Below are positions 10,008-17,139 of a stretch of DNA of 17,139 nucleotides, in pieces (position 1 is the first letter of the stretch; every line of letters begins with the position of its first letter). The position numbers were made by a program, and so were the translations under genes. This DNA comes from Stenocarpella maydis. Its lineage: Eukaryota > Ascomycota > Sordariomycetes > Diaporthales > Diaporthaceae. The stretch is from NCBI GenBank assembly GCA_002270565.1, contig NQMI01000188.1:60721-77859 (forward strand), written 5' to 3'. The notes beneath the pieces were generated by a model, which had not been told where the DNA came from, searched no databases, and worked only from the letters and a program-made list of their open reading frames with translations.

Positions 10008-11649
10008 ATGCTATTCTATAGCACAAATTCATCAGAGGTAGATATATATTTTAAGGGCATTAATCCCTATCCTTAGTTTAAAAACCCCCCTAGGCAGAAG
10101 AACCTGTTTAGTACTTACTATAGTGACTTCCTTATGACCCTTTATGATGTAGAAGGTCTCCTAGCTTAAAAGGCGTGCCTGTATACTAATCATGTTCTGG
10201 AGCTTATTAATTGGCAGCTAATTGATTTCAGCAACCTGGTCTTTATGGTACCCATAACCTATAATGTTAATAGAGAACCCCCTAGATTATAGAGATACCA
10301 CTTACTAAAGGATAGCCAGAGGTTTATCATCTAAGTTATGCATACTCTAGGCCATTAGGTATTGAGTATCTTTAATAGGGATACTAAATAACTTAGTATA
10401 ATCAATACTTATCCTGATTGGAGAACTTGTAATAGGATGTACCCCCGTATAAGGGACTGTATTATATACTTCCTTACCCTTAGGCTACCTGAAGGATTCT
10501 CAAAACAGGCATATATGGTGATCTAAGTAAAGGTTATACTATAGCTGGGATTAACTACCTATAGATTCCTTATGGCTACCTATATTGCCTTTTTCTTCTG
10601 AGAAAATTATAGAAAGAATAGCTAGGAGTTTGAAGACTGGATTAAGACTAGGCTGCTTGAATCCGCCCCTTCTAGCTTGCCTATTAAGAAAGCCTTAGCT
10701 TTTATCTAGGGTTTTACTATCTGATTAGAAATTAATGGATCCAGGCGTCCAATTAGGGGCATCCAGAATACTCTAGTTATTAGCTATAATAAGTATGAGA
10801 GGCTTATAGTAGGAAAGAATGTTATATACTTTTAAGCTGATATTTTAGGGATAAATAAGGGGGAGACTAAGTATTATGCTATACCTGGTATAAGATTAGA
10901 GCTGGGATAAAATCTGCTAGGCTTCCTTATAGTGAGATTTAATAAGGCTGATCTTTTGAGGCCTACTAATATTTGGACTTTTAGGTTAAGTAAAACTCCT
11001 ATTGCCCCTAATAACTTAAAGAACCAGCTACCTATCCTAATATTTAAGATATCTGGTGCGGCTATAAAGAATCTGATTATGATATTTAGGCTTGAACTTC
11101 ATAAGGACCCGTTTAAGATACCTGAGCCTCTGCCTTAGGTAGATGGGGTATGGATATATGAAGAAGATGGTCTTGGGATATTGAGTAAAGTAAGAACTGC
11201 TCTATAGATGCCTAATCAGAGTAGGGCCGGAATGCTATAGGGTAACCCTATTAAACTTCTCTTATAGCAGATGTTAGAGGTAAGCATTAGGAATATATTT
11301 CCAGGAGGAAACATAAATATAGGTAGGATAACCCTTAAGTAATTGGGTATCTTAAGGTCTTTATTATTATTTCTATCCTCTATTCTGGCTATGCTGCTAT
11401 TATATCGCCTATGGCCTATTGCAATAAGAATTATATTGATTTAGGAGCACAATTGGAATGCAAGCAAGTAGGTGGGGATTGAGGAAGCGAATTGCTGGGT
11501 TCCCATGCTGGTAATTAGTAATAGTTATTAATCCTGGGCTTATAAAAAGACAGAGATAGAAAGCTATAAATATATTAAATATTATAATCTGAGTATTATT
11601 ATAAACTAAGAGTATCGCCACCCCTCAAGGGGACTTCCTATATGCCTTT
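10008..11649 (+). pseudogene. Large RIP-decayed gene, family not recognised
   Basis: One frame from the ATG at 10008 to the stop at about 11649 spans 547 codons with no frameshift but about 23 in-frame stops. Nearly all are TAA or TAG, as C-to-T change at CAA and CAG would give; two are TGA. The sequence between stops looks like real protein. Examples are LELINWQLIDFSNLVFMVPI (about 10200-10260), PDWRT and RLPEGF near 10420-10500, EFEDWIKTRLLESAP near 10640, and a stop-free 68-codon run at 10932-11138 (RFNKADLLRPTNIWTFRLS). VDGVWIYEEDGLGIL lies near 11140-11185. There is no signal peptide and no motif I can assign. It could be a gag-like protein of a retroelement, since a same-strand LTR begins just before its end, or a multicopy fungal gene of unknown role. 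Damage begins at or just after the start codon. Confidence 0.65.
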
Positions 11650-11922
11650 AGAATATCTAGTCAGAGAATTAAATCTTTATACCACTATGAAATTAATAAA
11701 AATAAAAAAAAAAAGAAATTTTTTCTTATGGCCCTCTTTTTCTGCCTCTCCTTTTTAATACCCTTTATTCCCCTTATAACTCTCCTATTGCGTTAGGGGC
11801 TCCTCTTCTTGCCTTCTACGCTCCTCTTGGGGTGGTTGCTTGATTAGGGCTCTGGCAGAACGTATGCCTTTTTGTGTGTGTGGAGGTTTTGTCCTCTCGC
11901 TCTCCCTCTTGGCCCGTTTTCA
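11604..11922 (+). repeat. Third LTR copy, 5'-truncated
   Basis: From AAACTAAGAGTATCGCC this matches the LTR at 4031 and ends at the same CCCGTTTTCA (11922). The first 75-85 bases of the LTR are missing or too mutated to align. It holds an A-rich tract at 11698-11716. The next base, 11923, starts the inverted repeat shared with the right end of the window, so this LTR appears to abut or interrupt that element. Confidence 0.75.
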
Positions 11923-12005
11923 ATGGTAGCAGGCAATTAAAGTTGGGAATAATAACATAGTTGTGGTTTGGGGTGGTCGAAATGGGGGGGGGCCGAAATG
12001 GGGGT
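11923..12005 (+). repeat. Left copy of an ~83-bp inverted repeat
   Basis: It aligns base for base, with a few short gaps, to the reverse complement of 17058-17139. Shared blocks include AATTAA, GTTGGGAATA and CATAGT, and a doubled GGTGGCCCGAAT-type motif (here GGTGGTCGAAAT and GGCCGAAAT). Many differences are G or C on the right against A or T on the left, so this copy has suffered RIP and the right one has not. Confidence 0.75.
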
Positions 12006-12019
12006 TCATGATATTAACC

Positions 12020-12550
12020 GGTCAGCATTTACGCACTTAGCTTTTTGCATTCACACACCTAGCTCTTTCTATAGGCGCACCTAGTAGATATGAGAAATTT
12101 AGCATATAATATACTTAGTTCCTTTATACTTATAGCTCCTTAACCTTACTAATAGCTCCTTAACCCGATATTAAGGCCCTATAAGATTAACTAAGTATAT
12201 AGAAAGTCTATTAGGTGCATAAAAAGTTTATATAAAAGGTTTACCCTAACCCTCTAGGCCTAGGCTAGCGCGTATACTCCATCCACGCATCTAGAGGAAG
12301 GACTTTTAAAGGGGCGCCTTTTAAAGGAGGTATAGAGGGGCATAAAGGGGAGGAGGGCCTTCCTCTAGACCCGTAGAGGGCCTTCCTCTGGATGCATAGA
12401 GGGGCATGGAGGGGCATAGAGGGGCTAGAGAGTAGGGGAGGTATAAGAATTTATAATTGGTATACTGCACGCTTAATTTCTTATACTAGGTGCGACCACG
12501 GAAAAAGCTGGGTGCATAAACGCAAAAAGCTGGGTGCGTAGATGCTGACC
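12020..12550. mobile_element. MITE-like non-autonomous element with ~95-bp terminal inverted repeats
   Basis: The left terminus (12020-12115, GGTCAGCATTTACGCAC...) matches the reverse complement of the right terminus (12459-12550, ...GTGCGTAGATGCTGACC). Each terminus holds two copies of a GCACCCAGCTTTTTGC-type motif as sub-terminal repeats. The 340-bp interior encodes nothing. It has AT-rich flanks and a purine-rich core at 12287-12440 with repeated GAGGGGCATA, a TTTTAAAGGGGCGCCTTTTAAA near-palindrome and inverted CTAGAGGAAGG / CCTTCCTCTAG copies. TTAACCGGT just outside on the left (12014) recurs inverted on the right (12568-12576) after about 20 extra bases. No clear target-site duplication is seen, so the superfamily is not assigned. 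Confidence 0.7.
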
Positions 12551-12710
12551 GCCATTATTCCGCCACTACCGGTTAACTACCTCTAGGACTCTTTAAACCA
12601 TATTTCTTAGCCGCTTTATCAATCTACGCTTTCGGGCAACAAAGGGCCTTAGCGCGGTTGATCACATCATCAACTGCATGTGAATTAATCAGCATCTTCT
12701 TCAGTAGTGC

Positions 12711-12716
12711 TTATAT
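12711..12716 (+). promoter_or_regulatory. Possible TATA element of the monooxygenase gene
   Basis: TTATAT lies 66 bases before the ATG in a leader rich in C and T. It is a weak match with plausible spacing. Confidence 0.3.
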
Positions 12717-12776
12717 CCGGGCCGATACCACCAGTCCATACACGAGTTTCTCTGTACTTCACCCTCAACATACAGC

Positions 12777-13964
12777 ATGTCAACTAGACGCCCAATCCTC
12801 ATTTCCGGCGCAGGCCTTGCCTCGCTACTCTTGGCCCAATCCCTACGGCGCAGCGCGATCCCTTTCCGCATTTTCGAGCGCGATGCCTCTCTTGCATTCC
12901 GCGGCCAAGGCTACCGGCTGCGTCTCTCCAACGAGGGACTAGATGCCATCGAATCTGTGCTGGGCCCCGAAGATTTTGCACGCTTCTACGACAAGTGCGG
13001 TAAGACGGCTGGCGCTGGATTTACGGGTCTCGATGCTATCAGCGGAGAGCAAACAGAGGGCAGCGCCATGCCGCCGCTATCAAGTCGGGGCGGCAAGACT
13101 GTAGGAATCGCCAGAGGGGAGATGCGTCAGCTCTTCTTCGAAGGCTTGGGGGACCGCGTCGAGTTTCAGAGACATGTCACGGGATATGAGCTTGTCGACG
13201 GGGGAGTCCAGGCGGTGTTTGCGGACGGGACCAAGTCGGAAGTAGGTGAGATGCTGGTCGGCGGGGAAGGCGTCAATTCTAGAGTCGCGAGACAAGTCTC
13301 TGGCGGGCGGCTGGTAGTCTACGACACCGGTGCACGAGGCATCCACGGTCAGGCGCCGACGGGTGCTTTCAAGGGCATAGGCGAGGGCGTCTTCCGCATT
13401 TCGGACGAGTCAAAAGGGAAGGACTCGACTGTGAGCATAATCACTAATGTACGTCCAAACGATATGGATAACCCTGATGTCGAGTTTGGCTGGACCATGG
13501 TGGGACCCCCAGGTATCATTCGGGCGCCCAATGACGACTACAGCATCGTGGGAGACGCGGCAGCAGACATCGCCAAGAAGCTCACAGAGGACTGGCATGA
13601 GAAATTCCGGCCGCTGTTTGAACAAATCAACACAAAGGAAGCCGCCTTCTGGAAGATCACCTGCTCGACTCCCTCGGGGGTGCCCGAATGGCCGAATGAG
13701 CCTCGTGTGACCGTCATTGGAGACGCGGCGCATTCGATGACGCCAGCCGGTGGTATTGGGGCCAACACAGCTGTACAAGATTCTCTATTGCTAGGCCGTT
13801 TGCTGAAGGAAGCAAATGGGTGGAAAGAGGGAATCACAGCTGAATATGAGAAGGATATGCGAGTGTATGGAAGTGAGGCTGTTGCAAAGAGTTACGGGCT
13901 TGCTAAAGACGGCTTCCGGATCAAGATTGTCGAGGGAGAGACTCCCACCTTGTCGGCCAAGTAA
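12777..13964 (+). CDS. FAD-dependent monooxygenase (UbiH/PHBH-like aromatic hydroxylase type)
   Basis: This intronless gene encodes 395 residues, a little short of the usual 400-450 but complete at both ends. It has the class A flavoprotein layout: an N-terminal Rossmann motif ISGAGLAS (residues 9-16) with the acidic FE at 33-34 that binds the FAD ribose. A conserved Arg follows in GIARGEMRQLF (110-120). The DG-type motif reads MLVGGEGVNSRV (159-170). The GD motif VIGDAAHSMTPAGGIGANTA (313-332) contacts the FAD phosphates. Such enzymes use NAD(P)H and O2 to hydroxylate or epoxidise small molecules, and in fungi often act in secondary metabolism or detoxification. The substrate cannot be read from the sequence. 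Two signatures deviate: the last Gly of GxGxxG is Ser16, and the Asp of the DG motif is Glu164. The start has A at -3 and fits the FAD motif position. No RIP damage is visible, and the gene is far richer in GC than the DNA to its left. A TTATAT box lies at 12711. Confidence 0.93.
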   Translation: MSTRRPILISGAGLASLLLAQSLRRSAIPFRIFERDASLAFRGQGYRLRLSNEGLDAIESVLGPEDFARFYDKCGKTAGAGFTGLDAISGEQTEGSAMPPLSSRGGKTVGIARGEMRQLFFEGLGDRVEFQRHVTGYELVDGGVQAVFADGTKSEVGEMLVGGEGVNSRVARQVSGGRLVVYDTGARGIHGQAPTGAFKGIGEGVFRISDESKGKDSTVSIITNVRPNDMDNPDVEFGWTMVGPPGIIRAPNDDYSIVGDAAADIAKKLTEDWHEKFRPLFEQINTKEAAFWKITCSTPSGVPEWPNEPRVTVIGDAAHSMTPAGGIGANTAVQDSLLLGRLLKEANGWKEGITAEYEKDMRVYGSEAVAKSYGLAKDGFRIKIVEGETPTLSAK

Positions 13965-14177
13965 CGTGTTGATTTGATTTGTTGGTCTGCTCAACTTCTA
14001 GAATTTGGGTGTCAATGGAACAAGTGCGAACTGGTAGATCATGTGCAAACCCCAGGTACTGTAGCCAAGACAGGAGAGGGCTTGAGAACCGTGGTAATCC
14101 TGAAGGTCGATAATGGACGTGTCGCAAAATATTCACTGTGCAACTTTGCAATCTCACATTCTTTTGACACTTTGTTC

Positions 14178-14183
14178 AATAAA
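14178..14183 (+). terminator. Polyadenylation signal of the monooxygenase gene
   Basis: AATAAA occurs 214 bases after the stop codon, inside a T-rich stretch. It is the only perfect copy in the 3' region. Confidence 0.5.
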
Positions 14184-14879
14184 TATCTCTAGACCCACAT
14201 TGGAATGCTACAAAGGAACTTTCCTTTTGGCGCCGTGACATACGCTGATGTTCAATGCCTTCAATGAACTATCATGAAGCTATATTTCTAATTTGCGTTC
14301 CAGTGTGTCCTCATTAATCTTCTAGAATTTGTGTACCGCCTTGATCTCGGCATAGATTAGGCTAATTGGTAGGGTGATATTACAGCATGGGCGATACACC
14401 ACATGCAGTAGCGATCATGAAATTGCCCCAGGTAGCAGATGCCGAGTTTCTTTAAATGTAATTTGGATAATAACCTTGGAAAGCGAGAACCTAGATGTTG
14501 GAGCTACAGCTCTTGATGTTCAAACACACGAGTCCGGTAGTTGAGAGTGAATCAAATAGAATTTTCGGTAGAGCCAAGGGTGGCAACACCATGTTCTGGG
14601 ACAGCATACTGCAAAGCTCGAAACGAAACAAGTTGCAAGTATTGCTCTATCGGAATACTCCAACAGGCAGCTGGCTGAGACGTACCTATACCGGTACTTG
14701 ATGCTATTGAATACCTGCCATCGGCTCGAAAAGATGATCCGAACAGGACACGCGCATGTGCCCGAAATCGTCTGTTGCGAGAACTTAAATTGACAAAACG
14801 CTGCCCGTCACGTAGTCGCTTAGTTTTCGCACCATTCGCATAAATCCCACCTTTACAAGTTCACCAACTCACAGTCAAC
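14184..14879. other. Intergenic region between the two intact genes
   Basis: I find no coding sequence here. The short open frames (for example 14495-14701) lack protein-like character. The last 60 bases are rich in C and T and carry CATAAAT at 14839, followed by CAACATG at the next start codon. They probably form the promoter and leader of the lectin gene. Confidence 0.5.
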
Positions 14880-15527
14880 ATGTACCGCCTGACCTTTTTC
14901 TTACTTGCGCTTGCTGCAACTAGCTTCGCTGCCGTCCCTGAAGGCTATCGTAAAGTTCTCATACCTTCAAAAGTGAACACCAACTACGTGGTTGTTACAT
15001 CAACAGCTACTAATGGTAGCATGCTCGTTGTGTATGCATACGTCTCTCCGAAGGAAGGGCTTGTTCTACTTAGCTAACTGTCACTCTTCTTGACGGTCAG
15101 TCAGTCCAAAACCGGCGCCGCTGGCCAACAGTGGCATCTCCAGGGCGGCAACAGCACCGTGATCTACGCACCAGACACCACGCTTTGCCTCGATGCAGGT
15201 GCTCAAAGTTAGTTCAATATTTTCTCATAGGTTCTGTAATGCCTACTAGCTAAAAACATGCCTCCACTCGTAGGCAACTGGAAAGACATGTCCCGGGTTT
15301 ACCTTATGAAGTGCACCCCAGGCTCCGCCTCACAGCAATGGGACGTTATGGCGGACGGCCGGATTGCTCTCATTGCATCCAAGCCTCAGGAATGCTTGGA
15401 CCTCCAGTACATGCGTGCCGTTCCGAACAACCCTGTCGGTCTCTATAGCTGTGCGGGCTTGGGAGGTATCGGGGCCGCAGATGACGGGCTCAACTGGCCG
15501 CTGGTTAACGCAACGGGCTACTATTAG
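14880..15527 (+). CDS. Small secreted ricin-B-type (beta-trefoil) lectin-domain protein, two introns
   Basis: Exons are 14880-15031, 15101-15207 and 15274-15527, giving 170 residues. Intron 1 (15032-15100, 69 nt) has GTATGC, a GCTAACT branch site and CAG. Intron 2 (15208-15273, 66 nt) has GTTAGT and TAG. Both restore the frame exactly. Residues 1-18 form a signal peptide (hydrophobic LTFFLLALAATSFA). The mature part has the repeats of a ricin-B-type carbohydrate-binding fold: QQW at 60-62, CLDAG at 80-84, QQW at 107-109 and CLDL at 127-130. LNW at 159-161 is probably a degenerate third QxW. Cysteines at 80, 100, 127 and 146 could pair. It has only the lectin-type domain, with no enzymatic or ribosome-inactivating part. 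It probably binds glycans outside the cell, but its ligand cannot be told. The start has a good CAACATG context. There is no RIP damage. Confidence 0.85.
15032..15100 (+). other. Intron 1 of the lectin-domain gene
   Basis: It is 69 nt, starts GTATGC, has branch sequence GCTAACT at 15073-15079 and ends GGTCAG. It interrupts a valine codon after its second base. The alternative acceptor four bases further on (TCAG at 15101-15104) would break the frame. Confidence 0.8.
15208..15273 (+). other. Intron 2 of the lectin-domain gene
   Basis: It is 66 nt, starts GTTAGT, has a GCTAAA branch-like sequence at 15249-15254 and ends CGTAG. It splits a serine codon after its first base. Without this splice the frame ends at the TAG inside GTTAGT. 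Confidence 0.8.
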
Positions 15528-15735
15528 GGACCATCGACATAAGAGCCTGAATGCTTTCATGTGCGATGAGCTTGAATAATAGGTCGTCGGTTCCGTAGTA
15601 GCACTCACCTCAACAACAGTGACTTGCCGGCTGAAAGTAGAACGGTGTTTTTGGAAGAATGTACCATCTATCCCAAATCTCAACTCAGTCACTTTTTAGC
15701 AGAAACTCTTTAGCTTATTGGTTAAGGCTTTTATA

Positions 15736-16242
15736 TCAATTCATACCTATGTGAACGGAACAAACATCCACTACATGCCAGTCATCTGGGCCCTTGGTTC
15801 CTTTTAGTACCACAGGCGCACTGCGACCACCGAGACATATGCAGTCGCCGGGGTGTCTTTCTCTGGGACCAAGCCCGTACAAGTGGTGATCCAGTTCATG
15901 CAAACTGGCTGTTTTGGGGAAATCCCAGATCCCAGATGACGCTCTAAACGCGCTGGAATACTCTAGCTCCGTGGCAGGGTGCTGATCCTTCTGTATGACA
16001 TAGATGATATCTTGGCCCTCCTTTAGTCAAGCCAGTACTTGCATGTAGGATGGTACCGTGTCGGTGTAGGCGTACCCCGGAGCAGCAGTTGGTCCGAGAC
16101 GAAATCCTCATTGGGCTCGAAAGCCATGTGCACGGTACGGCTTCGTGGAACTCAAGCACCGGGCGTGGGCGATCTGGAAGCCGCTTGTCGCCAGGTTACC
16201 GTCCATGTGCACCCGGCCGCCCGGCGTGGGGGTGCCAAACAT
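15736..16242 (-). pseudogene. Possible decayed coding sequence, minus strand
   Basis: A frame from an ATG at 16242 to TGA at 15736 has 169 codons and only two internal stops, both TGA. Its codons end mostly in G or C in the first 40 positions, as in the intact genes here. The product is not recognised (MFGTPTPGGRVHMDGN at the start, QHPATELEYSSAF in the middle). There is no signal peptide. Alternatively it is a chance frame, since a competing plus-strand frame overlaps 16070-16242. Confidence 0.3.
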
Positions 16243-16579
16243 GGACTTAGTGTCGGATCAGCTAGCAGCGAACATCAGTATATACCTAGTAACTAATAGT
16301 TACGATGCGGGTACCCGACCAGCAGCCAACATCCGCCTATCCAGCTTTTTAGGACCGCCTACCTAGTGGGAGATCCCGAGTGTTGTTCGAGAATTGCGGA
16401 AGTCACATCCAGGCGAAGTCCAGTCCCTTGTGTGATACTTCGTGGTCATCACTGGAAGCCGGAGCTATATGAAATGTCCGACATGTGCTAAGTTCATAGC
16501 GAAGAAGTGGGAGAAATCGGGGACTAGGGTACTCGAAGTTCTGACTCAAGGTGTTACCTTTCTAAGGAGCACAAATTAA
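16070..16579 (+). pseudogene. Possible decayed coding sequence with CPTC motif, plus strand
   Basis: One frame of 170 codons has just two internal stops, TAG at 16364 and TGA at 16433, each one transition from a sense codon (CAG, TGG or CGA). Protein-like stretches are VELKHRAWAIWKPLVARLP (from 16142), WEIPSVVRELRKSHPGEVQ (from 16367) and MKCPTCAKFIAKKWEKSG (from 16475), with a single C-x2-C pair. I do not recognise a family. It overlaps the minus-strand candidate at 16070-16242, so at most one of the two is real in that part. Confidence 0.3.
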
Positions 16580-17057
16580 CTTCCCTTGTGTAATATTCGA
16601 CAACCATTCCTGGATCAGCAACGGATCCGGGTGTGGAGATCCATCTCAATATCGCCTCTACAGAACACATCGCTCTCTCAGCAGAAGAGAGCTCACTCCT
16701 TGATCCCAAGATACGCCCAGGCGACACGATCGTCCGAACAACGCTCTGCGGGGTCAGAAACACCACCTCGAAGCCAGTGCCACTGGAACTATAGTATTCT
16801 CCAAGAGATCAAAGTCGGGCGACTACTAGAATTCACCACGGGACTGCCACAGAGAACCGATTCCAAAGAGATACCAATACCGAGACGGCTATTTGGTCAG
16901 AATCGGATCTGGATGATTGAAGCCAACAAAGTCTTCAGTCGCGGAGTACTGTCCCAAAATCCACGAGCGGCCCATGGGGTACGATGCAAGACAAAATGGG
17001 ACACAACTTCCAACACCAAATGAGTCGGGACCGTCCGCTCGCTCTAACGTGGGGGGC
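16580..17057. other. GC-moderate region, no confirmed gene
   Basis: A 145-codon plus-strand frame (16586-17023) and a competing frame carrying ALSAEESSLLDPKIRPGD (about 16675-16730) overlap here. Neither resembles a known protein and neither has a convincing start. It may be another coding remnant. Bases 16582-16600 are an imperfect direct copy of 16424-16442. Confidence 0.35.
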
Positions 17058-17139
17058 CCACATTCGGGCCACCCCCTGATTCGGGCCACCCAACGCCACC
17101 ACTATGCCACTATTCCCAACGTTAATTACCCGCCACCAC
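17058..17139 (-). repeat. Right copy of the ~83-bp inverted repeat
   Basis: Its reverse complement starts GTGGTGGCGGG at the last base of the window and matches 11923-12005. It carries the doubled motif GGTGGCCCGAAT / GGTGGCCCGAAT, perfect here and degraded on the left. It probably continues past the window edge. It shows no RIP damage. Confidence 0.75.

Noticed and set aside
11409..11621. 70-codon minus-strand frame with hydrophobic stretches
   Set aside because: It is antisense to the tail of the 547-codon decayed frame. Its hydrophobicity follows from AT-rich composition.
11924..11936. TGGTAGCAGGC directly after the LTR, looking like a primer-binding site for initiator methionine tRNA
   Set aside because: The same sequence lies at the right window end in inverted orientation as part of an ~83-bp repeat, so it belongs to that repeat and not to the LTR element.
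12658..12942. 94-codon frame overlapping the start of the monooxygenase
   Set aside because: It is a shadow of the monooxygenase in another frame. The same applies to the antisense frames within 12799-13994.
15258..15527. Separate 89-codon gene starting at the ATG at 15258
   Set aside because: That ATG lies in intron 2. The QQW and CLDL repeats continue from the first exons when the two introns are removed, so this is exon 3 of the lectin-domain gene.
15330..15692. 120-codon minus-strand frame
   Set aside because: It is antisense to exon 3 of the lectin-domain gene and has no protein-like features.
1..17139. tRNA or rRNA genes
   Set aside because: I saw no cloverleaf with A and B box sequences and no rRNA-like stretch, but no covariance search could be run.

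Overview
The window looks like a repeat-rich piece of a filamentous ascomycete (Pezizomycotina) chromosome. The evidence is compact 66-69 nt introns with fungal splice and branch sites in a secreted lectin-like gene, fungal-type Ty1/copia and gag-protease retroelements, and a strong signature of repeat-induced point mutation (RIP). The RIP signature is a set of long AT-rich reading frames with no frameshift, studded with TAA/TAG where CAA/CAG would be expected. Duplicated copies differ mainly by C/T and G/A transitions.

Layout. (1) 1-5524: two outward-facing copies of one LTR-type element (1551 down to 1, and 4031 rightward) form an inverted repeat with arms of about 1.5 kb. Each begins with a ~397 bp TG...CA LTR. 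They flank a 2.5 kb RIP-killed Ty1/copia pol fragment (zinc-binding domain, integrase, start of reverse transcriptase). (2) 5443-7860: the right-hand element continues through a 187-bp tandem repeat into a decayed gag/aspartic-protease frame. (3) 7866-8732, minus strand: a decayed gene with Cys-pair motifs converges on it. (4) 9443-10007: a GC-rich island escaped RIP and carries a 3 x 25 bp repeat and a TATA box. It ends at the ATG of (5), a 547-codon decayed frame (10008-11649) that I do not recognise. (6) 11604-11922: a third, 5'-truncated LTR.

(7) 11923-17139: a segment with about 83 bp inverted repeats at its two ends, the right one touching the window edge. Inside it are a 531-bp MITE-like element, an intact FAD-dependent monooxygenase gene (12777-13964), an intact two-intron gene for a small secreted ricin-B-type lectin-domain protein (14880-15527), and weak remnants of other coding sequence (15736-17030). 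The two intact genes are GC-rich and free of RIP damage.

The genes do not form an obvious pathway. The most interesting structural idea is the 5.2-kb block with two intact genes between matching inverted repeats, which may be a cargo-carrying DNA transposon or simply two copies of one element. The next is the unrecognised 547-codon frame, whose unmutated upstream region stops at its start codon. No tRNA, rRNA or CRISPR was seen.
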